Origin: Oscillospiraceae bacterium
Lineage (GTDB): Bacteria; Bacillota; Clostridia; Oscillospirales; Ruminococcaceae
Assembly (NCBI GenBank): GCA_017461565.1
Contig: JAFTXQ010000004.1
Span: forward strand, 1 to 64,000
Reading direction: 5' to 3'
Length of the DNA: 64,000 nucleotides
The notes beneath the pieces are model-generated. The model was not told where the DNA came from and ran no database searches. It saw only the letters and a program-made list of their open reading frames with translations. The position numbers and the translations under genes are program-made. Below are positions 36,584 to 44,830 of this stretch, piece by piece (within the stretch, counting starts at the first letter, position 1; every line of letters begins with the position of its first letter).

Positions 36584-36612
36584 ATTATAACAAATGCTGT
36601 AAAGAAAATCAA
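36584..36612 (-). promoter_or_regulatory. Promoter of fucI
   Basis: TTGATT (36612-36607), 17-base spacer, TATAAT (36589-36584) on the minus strand, about 60 bases before the fucI ATG. Confidence 0.7.
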
Positions 36613-36635
36613 TATTATTTTTATAAAATACACAA

Positions 36636-36669
36636 AAAAACTGCCGCCATGCGCAATGCACAGCGGCAG
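36636..36669 (-). terminator. Terminator of the 973-residue zinc-ribbon gene
   Basis: Stem ctgccgc / gcggcag (36641-36647 and 36663-36669), whose loop can pair further through TGC/GCA, followed on the minus strand by a run of seven T. Confidence 0.88.
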
Positions 36670-36687
36670 CATATTATTTATGCTATA

Positions 36688-39609
36688 TTACTTTTCGAAT
36701 ACCATTACGATATCCATGCCTGTATCAGCGCAAAGTGCGCCATCTACAACATAGAACTTGCTTTCAATATCGCCGTATTCAGTCTGCTCTGTGATGGTAA
36801 GCTCTGCGCCTGCAAGCGTCCATACACCTGTTGTGTTTCCACCGTCGTATGTAAGATTTGCAGTGCCGTCAGCATTGAGAGTGAAGAAATATTCACCCAT
36901 CTCCAGATACTCTGCATCATATCTCTCGCCGTACATATCAGCGTAGCTGAAATTATATGTGCCGGGGATAGTCTCGGGATCTGCTGCGGGCAGGTTATCG
37001 AAACTGATACCACCCTCAGAAGTTCCGCCATTGTTTTCGGCATTCTGTGCCTCTTCGATCTCCTTGTCTACTTCTGCGAATACCTCTTCGGACTTTTCAA
37101 GAAGCTGCTCGTAGGAAGCCTTGTAAGACTCAAACTGCTCGGAGGTCATCTCATAAGCGTAACCTATTTCGGAATACAGATCATAAACCTCGTCAGCAAA
37201 ATCATAGATCAGATCGTATGTATCAGAAACATAAGAATAATTATCATAGAGCTTGTTGCTTGCTGTATTGTAGAGATCATAGACATCGTTGGAAAGATCG
37301 CTGATCTCATCATAGGAAGCCATGGGAGTAAGAGCTGTCTCAAGGGAAACGATAAGCTCATCGATAGCCGGAGCGATCATCTGTGCAAGAGCGCTGTCTG
37401 TATTATTGCTGCAAGCAGCCTTGATCTCCTGACAAAGCTCAAGAATATACTCAGACGCTGCCTTCTTCTCGTCATCGGTCCAGTTCTCATTGTTTGTAAT
37501 ATCAAAAGCACCGGAGGGAACTGTTGTCATATCATTGTTGTTCTCGGGAGTTGTCTCAAGTGTGAGTCCGATAGTGCCGAATTCAGACGCCTCTGCGCTT
37601 ATCTTATTCTTGAGAGTATTTCCGTCAATGGATGTATCGATAACTATTGTCACAGCGCTGCCGTCGGACTCACTGTCCTCTGTGCCTGCAAGATAGATCT
37701 CATACTTTCCGACCGCAATTTCGCTGTTGAAATACTTCTCTGTCTTGACGCCTGTATATTCAACGTTGATGCCCATTGTGGTACCGTACTCGTCACCTGT
37801 TACCTCAACTCTGATCTTGCCGTCAGTTTCGTTTTCCTGTGTGATGGAAGCATTCAGAATGTCCTCATCGTCAGCAACAACTGTGAATGCCTGCTCCTTC
37901 TCTGTGCCAACATATACGACCTCAAAGTCGCCTGCGTCCTCTGTGCTGAGTCCGTAGCTCTTGGCAAGGATGGTGCCGTTGTTGTCTACAACTGTTTTTA
38001 CAACAATGGTGAAGGGAATGTCGTCAGCAGCCTCTTCAGCCATATCATTAAGAGCCTCTTCGATATCAGACTTGGTAAGCTCCTCGTCTGTATAACCCGA
38101 GATCTCAACGATCTTGCCGCTGAGATACTCATCCTTAGCGATGTGTGCGAACATCTCCTTGATCATATCGCCAAGGACCTTTTCGTCCATCTCAACAGTA
38201 ATAAGTCTGCCCTCCGCCTTAAGGCCGGAAGCCTTGAGAGAGCCGTTATCGATCTTTACCTCGGCACTTTCATAATACTTGAGGTAGATCTCGATGATCT
38301 CATTCATCAGACGCTCGATCTCTGCATTGTCGATAGCAACATCAATGTCCTCGGTCTCAACTACCTCGCCGTTTGCATCGATCGTCATCTTTACAGCCTT
38401 GTCGGACGCAAAGGGAAGCATCACTGCAACGGTACCGTCAGCGCATACGATGCCTCTCATATCGATGACAAAGCCCTTGTTGTCCTCAATACCGAATTCA
38501 GCTGCGAGCGCATCCTCAGCAGTAGCGACCTTAAAGCTGAACTCTGTATTATTAATGATATCCAGGATCTCCTGAGCGTCGCCATCCATACCAAGGCTGC
38601 TCATGCCCGCCTCGGAAAGCTCCATGTCAGCGCCGATGGTTACGTCAACAGCATTTACGCCGTACTGATCCATAAAGGTCTGATAATAAAGTGCGAGCAT
38701 AGCCTCAAGGTCCATAGCGGAATAAAGATCCTCAATGGACATCTCGGAGTTCATTCCGTCAGGATCAACAGCGCCAGATGAAAGTGCACTGCTTACAGCA
38801 GTACCCATAACCTCGCCTGCCTGTGCTCCGAACTCGGTAGCGATAGTGTTTTCGGTGACAGTGCGGATGCCATCACCCTCGATCATAGCAGCATACTTGT
38901 TGTTGCCCATGAACACATTTGCTGCAACGCCTCTGAAGCAGAAGCCCACAACAACAGCCACAACAGCCAGCAGCGCAACAACGCCCAGTGTGATCCACAG
39001 TGCGATCTTCTTGCCACCCTTCTTCACAGGCTGTACAGCAGTCGCAGCAGCCGTAGCAGCAGACATATCAAATGCAGGCGTCTGTGCAGGCTGCGCAGTT
39101 GCAGGAGCTGCAAACTCACCCGGAGCCACGGTCTGTGCAGCGACAGGAGCGGCTGCCGCAGCAGCAACGCCAAAGGCATCAGGCTGAACGGGCTGTGCAC
39201 TTACAGGAGCAACAGGAGCCGCAAACACGTCGTTTGCAGGTGTAGGAACAGCGGATACAGGCTGTACAGGAGCAGCCGCCACATCATTTGCAGGTGTAGG
39301 AACAGCTGAAACAGGCTGTACGGGAGCAGGAGCAGCTACGGGGGCAGCCGTCATAACAGGCTCAGCCGCAACAGGAGCAGGGGCAACGGGAGCTGCCGCC
39401 ATAACAGGAACTGCCGCAGGCTGCTCAACAGGGGCAACAGGCTGCGCCGCAACGGGTGTTCCGCATACTGCGCAGAACTTTACGCCATCTGCAAGCTCGC
39501 TGCCGCAGCCCTTGCATACGTTAGCCGCAGGAGCCTCGACCTTAGCGCCGCATACTGCGCAGAATTTTGCTTCTGCGGGTATTTCGGCATTACAATTTTT
39601 ACAGATCAT
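36688..39609 (-). CDS. Large double-zinc-ribbon membrane protein with extracellular domain
   Basis: 973 residues. Two zinc ribbons at the N-terminus (CKNCNAEIPAEAKFCAVCG and CKGCGSELADGVKFCAVCG) are cytoplasmic. A long Ala/Pro/Val/Gln-rich linker (about 50-200) includes an 18-residue tandem repeat. One transmembrane helix follows (about 205-228, IALWITLGVVALLAVVAVV). The remaining 740 residues are acidic and lie outside; the last part (about 885-973) looks like a small lipocalin-like beta domain (GTYNFSYADMYGE, FFTLNADGTANLTYDG). The architecture is common in Clostridia, but no function is established. It has its own promoter and terminator. Confidence 0.9.
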   Translation of the reverse strand: MICKNCNAEIPAEAKFCAVCGAKVEAPAANVCKGCGSELADGVKFCAVCGTPVAAQPVAPVEQPAAVPVMAAAPVAPAPVAAEPVMTAAPVAAPAPVQPVSAVPTPANDVAAAPVQPVSAVPTPANDVFAAPVAPVSAQPVQPDAFGVAAAAAAPVAAQTVAPGEFAAPATAQPAQTPAFDMSAATAAATAVQPVKKGGKKIALWITLGVVALLAVVAVVVGFCFRGVAANVFMGNNKYAAMIEGDGIRTVTENTIATEFGAQAGEVMGTAVSSALSSGAVDPDGMNSEMSIEDLYSAMDLEAMLALYYQTFMDQYGVNAVDVTIGADMELSEAGMSSLGMDGDAQEILDIINNTEFSFKVATAEDALAAEFGIEDNKGFVIDMRGIVCADGTVAVMLPFASDKAVKMTIDANGEVVETEDIDVAIDNAEIERLMNEIIEIYLKYYESAEVKIDNGSLKASGLKAEGRLITVEMDEKVLGDMIKEMFAHIAKDEYLSGKIVEISGYTDEELTKSDIEEALNDMAEEAADDIPFTIVVKTVVDNNGTILAKSYGLSTEDAGDFEVVYVGTEKEQAFTVVADDEDILNASITQENETDGKIRVEVTGDEYGTTMGINVEYTGVKTEKYFNSEIAVGKYEIYLAGTEDSESDGSAVTIVIDTSIDGNTLKNKISAEASEFGTIGLTLETTPENNNDMTTVPSGAFDITNNENWTDDEKKAASEYILELCQEIKAACSNNTDSALAQMIAPAIDELIVSLETALTPMASYDEISDLSNDVYDLYNTASNKLYDNYSYVSDTYDLIYDFADEVYDLYSEIGYAYEMTSEQFESYKASYEQLLEKSEEVFAEVDKEIEEAQNAENNGGTSEGGISFDNLPAADPETIPGTYNFSYADMYGERYDAEYLEMGEYFFTLNADGTANLTYDGGNTTGVWTLAGAELTITEQTEYGDIESKFYVVDGALCADTGMDIVMVFEK
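39229..39336 (-). repeat. 54-bp tandem repeat in the linker of the zinc-ribbon gene
   Basis: Two near-identical 54-base units encode APVQPVSAVPTPANDVAA-like peptides, with a partial third (APVAPVSAQPVQPD). The shared block gcaggtgtaggaacagc recurs 54 bases apart (at 39237 and 39291). Length variation in the linker between strains is expected. Confidence 0.8.
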
Positions 39610-39658
39610 ATCAATTTCCTTTCGTCAGATATAATTTAATGTATAAAACTACACTTTA

Positions 39659-39687
39659 ATTTTATTACGAAACGGTATTAAAGTCAA
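39659..39687 (-). promoter_or_regulatory. Promoter of the zinc-ribbon gene
   Basis: TTGACT (39687-39682), 17-base spacer, TAAAAT (39664-39659) on the minus strand, about 50 bases before the ATG. Confidence 0.7.
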
Positions 39688-39876
39688 CAACCATTATCAC
39701 AAATTTAAAGACATTTTATCGAAAAAGTTGTACAACTATAACAAATACAACTGCATGAACAGCAGTTTTCTGCCGCTTATAGCTATAAAAATTCATCTTA
39801 CAGCATTGAAATGCGAGGAATAATTCACCGTAAAATCATCACAATAGTACAGTAATTTCTGCGAAAGGATGATGTT

Positions 39877-40815
39877 ATGAAAAAGATAATTGCGGTGCTG
39901 TGTCTGTGCGCCGCACTTACAGCAGGCATCTGTGCGATCCCCGATGCTGCGGTCAGCGCTGCACCCTCTGCCTGTGTGATATCCCCGAAAAATGTGATGT
40001 ACAGTGAGACGCTGACAAGCTGCGGCTCGCTTTCCTACATCGGTCAGTCCGATGTAACCTCGTCGCTGCCACTTATAATAGAGCGTTACAACGTTTCTGA
40101 AGGAGAGCACATCGAAGCCGGAGAGGTCATCGCAACGATAGATAAGGAAGGCTCTGCGTCATTTATAGAGAGTCTGGGACAGCTTCCGCAGCTTGCCGTT
40201 GCGGCATCAAGCCTCTCCACGGCGGTAAGCCTTATCCCAAGCGAGATAACAGCCGACCGCACAGGAACAGTTATCTCCACAGCAGAAGCAGGATCCGCTG
40301 TGGAGGCAGGAAGCAGCATCTGCACCATCGCCGGCACAGAAGAACTTGTGATAACCGCTCCAGTCAGCGAACAATACATCTCCTATATAGAAGAGGGCGA
40401 AAAAATAAGCTTCACCCTTGCCGCTTATCCCGAAGAAACATTCACAGGAAAGGTCCGCTCAATAGCCGCCGGCGCCCGAAACAGATACAGCGGCTCGGTA
40501 CTCGAAACGGTAGTTGATGTCACCGTATCTCCCGACAGCTTTGACGAACGCTTCAAGACAGGGCTCTCCGCCGATGTGAACTTTACGCTTACCGAACCGA
40601 AAAGTATATGTGTGCTCTCCTACGATGCAATAGGCCAGGATGAGGGCGGGGAATATGTCTACGTCTATGAGGACGGAAAAGCAATACGCCGCAGGATATT
40701 CACAGGAGCGGAATTCTACGACGGCACCGAGATCATCAAGGGAGTGACCGCAGAGGAGCTTGTATTCACCTCGCCCGACAAGATATCGGAAAACAGTTTT
40801 ATAAGGGTGGAATGA
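39877..40815 (+). CDS. MacA/HlyD-like efflux adaptor protein
   Basis: 312 residues. An N-terminal signal or anchor helix (1-22) is followed by biotinyl-lipoyl-like halves (about 60-90, NVSEGEHIEAGEVIATI, and about 125-150, SAVEAGSSICTI), a beta-barrel (about 155-225) and a membrane-proximal domain ending TSPDKISENSFIRVE. The coiled-coil hairpin is very short, as in Gram-positive adaptors that do not reach an outer membrane. It is translated 1 base ahead of the permease gene and should form a MacAB-like transporter with it. AAAGGA precedes the ATG. Confidence 0.87.
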   Translation: MKKIIAVLCLCAALTAGICAIPDAAVSAAPSACVISPKNVMYSETLTSCGSLSYIGQSDVTSSLPLIIERYNVSEGEHIEAGEVIATIDKEGSASFIESLGQLPQLAVAASSLSTAVSLIPSEITADRTGTVISTAEAGSAVEAGSSICTIAGTEELVITAPVSEQYISYIEEGEKISFTLAAYPEETFTGKVRSIAAGARNRYSGSVLETVVDVTVSPDSFDERFKTGLSADVNFTLTEPKSICVLSYDAIGQDEGGEYVYVYEDGKAIRRRIFTGAEFYDGTEIIKGVTAEELVFTSPDKISENSFIRVE

Positions 40816-40816
40816 T

Positions 40817-41995
40817 ATGGGACTTTTCAAGGCATTTATAAATATCCTGCGCTGCCGCACTCGCTCGCTGCTGACCATGTCGGGCATCGCAATAGGAGTG
40901 TTGTCCGTGGTGCTGATATCCACAGTAGGCACGGTCGGAACGGCGCAGGTAAACTCTACCTTAGTCACAATGGGTGTTGACACGCTGCTGGTACAGGCGG
41001 CCGAAAACAGCGTCAGCGTTCAGCTTACGGACAACAGTATTTCTGCCGCACGTCGTGTGGACGGGGTGACTGACGTCATGCCGCTTATGGCAACTATCTC
41101 CGAGGCTAAGCTTATCGGTTCACGGCTGGACGCTTATATATGGGGAGTTGACAGGTCTGCTGACAAGCTTATCTCCCTTTCCGCAAAGCACGGTCGGCTG
41201 ATAACAGGCAGCGACACCGCCGCACGCTCTAAGGTCTGTGTGATAGACGAAGCGTTCGCACTTGAGACCTACGGCAGGAGCAACATCACAGGAAAACATA
41301 TAAGCCTGTTCCTCGGCGGAAGATATCACGAATTCGAGATAATCGGCATAGCCAGCACGGGACTCAGCGGACTTCAGAGTATGCTGACGAACATCATGCC
41401 GGGGTTCATGTATATCCCCATCACCACCATGCAGAGCCTATGCGGTCGCTCCACCTACGACAAGCTTGCGGTCAAGATAAAGGACATGAACAACGACGGA
41501 ACCGTGGTGGAAAACGTAAAAGCCGCCCTTGACACGGCAGGCGGCTGCAAGGACGGCTATATCATCAATAATCTTCTGTCGCAGAAAAAACAGCTTGACG
41601 ATATCCTCATGATAGTCACGATATCGCTGTCGCTTGTGGCGGGGATATCACTGGTGGTATCGGGTATCTCCGTTATGACTACCATGATGATGAGCGTAGG
41701 CGAACGCACCCACGAAATAGGCATCAAAAAATCCATCGGCGCAAAGAACTCGGATATCTGTATCGAGTTCCTCACCGAAAGCGTACTGCTTACGCTGATG
41801 GGAAGCACCGCAGGTATAATTTCAGGGCTTGTTATCTCGCTTGTGGGATGCCTTGCTCTGGGAGTGCCGTTTTCGGCAAACTGGACAGCACTGTGGATAT
41901 CCACCGCAGCCGCAGCAGTTATCGGAGCAGTGTTCGGCGCATATCCTGCCTACAAAGCGGCTACCATGAAGCCTGTTGAGGCACTGAGAATGTAA
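40817..41995 (+). CDS. MacB/FtsX-type ABC transporter permease
   Basis: 392 residues with the MacB topology: one helix near the N-terminus (about 18-40, following RTRSLLTMSGIAIGV), a large extracellular MacB_PCD domain (about 42-255) and three C-terminal helices (about 270-295, 320-345, 355-380). The FtsX coupling segment GERTHEIGIKKSIGAKNSDI and the final PAYKAATMKPVEALRM are intact. No ATPase gene lies before or after it, unlike the normal adaptor-ATPase-permease trio, so the nucleotide-binding partner must be encoded elsewhere. Confidence 0.93.
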   Translation: MGLFKAFINILRCRTRSLLTMSGIAIGVLSVVLISTVGTVGTAQVNSTLVTMGVDTLLVQAAENSVSVQLTDNSISAARRVDGVTDVMPLMATISEAKLIGSRLDAYIWGVDRSADKLISLSAKHGRLITGSDTAARSKVCVIDEAFALETYGRSNITGKHISLFLGGRYHEFEIIGIASTGLSGLQSMLTNIMPGFMYIPITTMQSLCGRSTYDKLAVKIKDMNNDGTVVENVKAALDTAGGCKDGYIINNLLSQKKQLDDILMIVTISLSLVAGISLVVSGISVMTTMMMSVGERTHEIGIKKSIGAKNSDICIEFLTESVLLTLMGSTAGIISGLVISLVGCLALGVPFSANWTALWISTAAAAVIGAVFGAYPAYKAATMKPVEALRM

Positions 41996-42021
41996 AAAGG
42001 GCGGCAAATGCCGCCCTTTAA
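41996..42021. terminator. Bidirectional terminator between the MacB-like gene and the anti-sigma gene
   Basis: An 11-bp stem aaagggcggca / tgccgcccttt with a 2-base centre lies directly after the permease stop and just before the end of the converging gene. A- and T-runs flank it, so it can work both ways. Confidence 0.8.
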
Positions 42022-42029
42022 TAATGTTA

Positions 42030-43073
42030 TCATTCAATTTCTTCCAGCTCGTAATAGCAGTCGCCGATCTGTACGCCTACCAGACCCTCAAGTGTGATAA
42101 GTGTATGCTTGATAGCCGTATATTCGGGCAGATAACCGGGCTCTTGTATGCCGCTTGCGATAGTGGTATCCGAATAGCCGTTTTCCTCACTTGGAGTAAC
42201 AACACCACCCGGACCGATCGTCAAGAATATCCTGCGCTTTCTGCCATCCTGATATACAAAATAGATCGGAATATCAAGTAACATATGCGATTCCTCATCG
42301 GTGATAAGTGATTCCATCCGAAGATTTCCATATCTGCCAACGACCCATTCGTATAAACCGATGTTTTTTCCATAGATGGTATAGTCAAGCTCCGACAGAG
42401 CGATACATGTCGGCTGATACAGCTCGGTGGGCGAACCCTCTCCCACAAGCTTGTACAGCTTTCTTCTCACTGTATTCTCATCAAGCGTGAATATTTCGGT
42501 TCTTGTTTCCTCGGTCATAGGATAGGTGAACAATATCTCATCAGTCTTTACAATATCTACGTCGAATTCAAGATAATAACAGCGCTCGGTTTCAGTACGG
42601 TATTCTTCAATCTCACGATTACCAAATCCGCCTGTTACCGAGATGTTCGGATATATATTCAGTTCGCTGTTAGATGGATCAAAACCATTCAGCCATTCCT
42701 TGCCCTCATCGTCAAGCGCAGTATAGCGCAATGTAAGAAATGCACGCTGTCCATCCGTGATGTATTCTTCAACCGCAAGATGGACGTGATCATCTTTGTC
42801 CGTATAATAATCTGTAACTACATTCAGCAGCAGATGCTCTCTGGTATCCAACAGCTTACCCGAAACAATATTGCTTCCGCCCACAGCGGCACCCACTCCG
42901 ACAACACTCGCTGCAAGCGTAACAGCAGCTACTATCGGGATGATGATAGTTTTAAGGCTTATCCTCTTTTTACTCATAGTATCAGCCGCCTTTCCAAGAA
43001 CTGCGTTATACAGCTCATCGTCACTCCGTGCAGGAGCGATCTCATCAAACATTCTGTTGTAGCGTTCTTTCAC
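42030..43073 (-). CDS. Membrane anti-sigma-like protein (DUF4179-type architecture)
   Basis: 347 residues. The cytoplasmic N-terminus (about 1-38, with RSDDELYNAVLGKAAD) is short; one transmembrane helix follows (about 42-64) and a large extracellular beta-rich domain (about 70-347). The start is GTG 43073, inside the sigma gene's stop (GTGA overlap), with GGAGGGG upstream. This pairing with an ECF sigma gene and the topology fit an anti-sigma factor that senses something outside; the precise signal is unknown. A TTGAAA promoter upstream of the sigma gene serves both. Confidence 0.85.
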   Translation of the reverse strand: MKERYNRMFDEIAPARSDDELYNAVLGKAADTMSKKRISLKTIIIPIVAAVTLAASVVGVGAAVGGSNIVSGKLLDTREHLLLNVVTDYYTDKDDHVHLAVEEYITDGQRAFLTLRYTALDDEGKEWLNGFDPSNSELNIYPNISVTGGFGNREIEEYRTETERCYYLEFDVDIVKTDEILFTYPMTEETRTEIFTLDENTVRRKLYKLVGEGSPTELYQPTCIALSELDYTIYGKNIGLYEWVVGRYGNLRMESLITDEESHMLLDIPIYFVYQDGRKRRIFLTIGPGGVVTPSEENGYSDTTIASGIQEPGYLPEYTAIKHTLITLEGLVGVQIGDCYYELEEIE

Positions 43074-43540
43074 TGTAACCCCTCCTTCAGGAGCATTTCC
43101 TTAAGCTGTTCCCGCCCACGCATTAGCCGTGTTGTGACAGCGGACGCCGTCGCACCGAGTATATCCGCTATTTCCTTTACAGAGTACCCCTCATAATAGT
43201 ACAGATGGATGGTGGTGCGGTATTTCTGCGGCAGTGCCATGACACATTCATATAACGCACGGTCCTCCTTATTTTCATAAGGAATATCCTCACTAAGCTC
43301 TGTGCGTTTCGTAAACCAGCCGGATCTCAGCAGGTTCTTCGACAGATTGATCGTAACACGGATAAGCCACGCCCTGCAATTATCATCCGCTGCAAAGCTT
43401 CCATCGTACTTATACAGCCTAAGGAACGCCTCCTGCGTTATATCCTCGGCGTCAGCACAGTTCTTTACATAGCTGAACGCAAGACGATATACCGTGCCAT
43501 GGTACAGCCCGATGTATTTAGTAAGTGCCTCTCCGTCCAA
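43070..43540 (-). CDS. ECF-type RNA polymerase sigma factor
   Basis: 156 residues from TTG 43540. This start follows GGGAGGTGA at ideal spacing; the frame runs up to 43594 without a ribosome site. Region 2 has YHGTVYRLAFSYVKNCADAEDITQEAFLRLYKY, with the core-binding DAEDITQE motif. Region 4 has LPQKYRTTIHLYYYEGYSVKEIADILG and a recognition helix ASAVTTRLMRGREQL. Coupled to the downstream membrane protein by a 4-base overlap. Confidence 0.94.
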   Translation of the reverse strand: MDGEALTKYIGLYHGTVYRLAFSYVKNCADAEDITQEAFLRLYKYDGSFAADDNCRAWLIRVTINLSKNLLRSGWFTKRTELSEDIPYENKEDRALYECVMALPQKYRTTIHLYYYEGYSVKEIADILGATASAVTTRLMRGREQLKEMLLKEGLQ

Positions 43541-43621
43541 TCTGTCACCTCCCTGCCGATGTGTAAAAGCGCTTTCAATAATAAGACAAACCAAAACGGC
43601 GTTTTGTCACACAACAATATA

Positions 43622-43650
43622 ATTTTATACCGTTCTCTTTGTTTTTTCAA
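43622..43650 (-). promoter_or_regulatory. Housekeeping-type promoter of the second sigma/anti-sigma pair
   Basis: TTGAAA (43650-43645), 17-base spacer, TAAAAT (43627-43622) on the minus strand, about 80 bases before the sigma start. Confidence 0.7.
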
Positions 43651-43696
43651 CGTAGTAATTATAACATGTATGCTAAAAATAATTATCAAATATGCC

Positions 43697-43725
43697 TTGA
43701 AATAATTCTGCCTATAATGTATAAT
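43697..43725 (+). promoter_or_regulatory. Promoter of the hprK-glcK-murB-rapZ-whiA run
   Basis: TTGAAA (43697-43702), 17-base spacer, TATAAT (43720-43725). A perfect inverted repeat attgtgc-tttg-gcacaat (43738-43755) lies just past the expected start of transcription and could be an operator or RNA hairpin. Confidence 0.8.
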
Positions 43726-43811
43726 GATATATAAAGTATTGTGCTTTGGCACAATACGGTATCATGCCACAAAAACACGGATATTCCGTTCAAGAAAGGA
43801 CAGTTGAAGAT

Positions 43812-44783
43812 ATGCCTCTCGACGAAATAAACAGGGAGTTTTCATTCCCGCTGCAGAAGATAATCGATGAATTCCGCCTGCGCATAGACTATATGCCCGA
43901 AAACGGCGGCAACCGACTTATATCCACAAACGACACCAACCGCCCCGGACTTCAGTTCTCGGGATTTTACGAGTATTTTGACAACAAGCGTATTCAGGTG
44001 ATGGGCAATGCGGAATACGCCTACCTCAACAGCCTTTCGCCCGAGGCACGCCGCAGCAGTATCGAAAACCTGTTCGGCTATCATTTTCCTGCGCTGATCA
44101 TCACACGTGGTCTTGAGCCATTCCCCGAAATGACAGAGCTTGCCGCTAAGTATGAGATACCGATATTCGGTTCCGACGAAAGCACATCGGTATTTATCTC
44201 AAAACTGGTTGCATTCCTCAATCTCCAGCTTGCTCCCAGGATCACACGCCACGGCGTTCTTATTGAGATCTACGGTGAAGGTGTGCTTATCCTCGGTGAA
44301 AGCGGCGTCGGTAAGTCCGAGACTGCTATCGAGCTTGTAAAGCGTGGACACAGACTTATCGCAGACGATGCGGTAGAGATCAAAAAGGCGTCCAATATCA
44401 CACTCGTCGGCAGCTCACCTGATAATATCCGTCATTTTCTGGAGCTTCGTGGCATAGGTATTATAAATGCAAGACAGCTCTTTGGTGTGGGCGCAGTAAA
44501 GCTCACCGAAAAGATCGACATGGTAGTGGAGATGGAGCTGTGGAACCCCGAAAAGACCTACGACAGAATGGGCGTAGATACTCACTTCATGACCATCCTC
44601 GGCGTAAAGGTCCCTCTGCTTACCATTCCCGTAAAGCCCGGACGTAACCTTGCGGTCATACTTGAGGTGGCAGCTATGAACAACCGTCAGAAGAAGATGG
44701 GCTACAATGCAGCAAAGGACCTACTCCGTCAGCTCGGAATCGATTCCGACAGCGAGGAGATCATGTCCGATCTCAATCTGTAA
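43812..44783 (+). CDS. hprK: HPr kinase/phosphorylase
   Basis: Phosphorylates and dephosphorylates Ser46 of HPr and so sets carbon catabolite control. 323 residues from ATG 43812 (AAAGGA 11 bases upstream); a TTG at 43746 would add 22 residues but has no ribosome site. N-terminal domain about 1-120. The catalytic domain holds the P-loop GESGVGKSETAIELVKRGH, the general base region LIADDAVEI, RGIGIINARQLFG, and the HprK signature GRNLAVILEVAAMNNRQKKMG. It heads a five-gene run with glucokinase next, linking sugar entry to regulation. Confidence 0.96.
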   Translation: MPLDEINREFSFPLQKIIDEFRLRIDYMPENGGNRLISTNDTNRPGLQFSGFYEYFDNKRIQVMGNAEYAYLNSLSPEARRSSIENLFGYHFPALIITRGLEPFPEMTELAAKYEIPIFGSDESTSVFISKLVAFLNLQLAPRITRHGVLIEIYGEGVLILGESGVGKSETAIELVKRGHRLIADDAVEIKKASNITLVGSSPDNIRHFLELRGIGIINARQLFGVGAVKLTEKIDMVVEMELWNPEKTYDRMGVDTHFMTILGVKVPLLTIPVKPGRNLAVILEVAAMNNRQKKMGYNAAKDLLRQLGIDSDSEEIMSDLNL

Positions 44784-44830
44784 TCACAGAGCATAAAACG
44801 AAAAGTATCTGAAAGGAAAAAAATACAACA

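Noticed and set aside
36649..38781. 710-residue plus-strand open frame opposite the zinc-ribbon gene
   Set aside because: No ribosome site, no family features and low-complexity Ile/Val/Cys composition; the minus-strand frame encodes clear zinc ribbons and a membrane helix. It is an antisense shadow.
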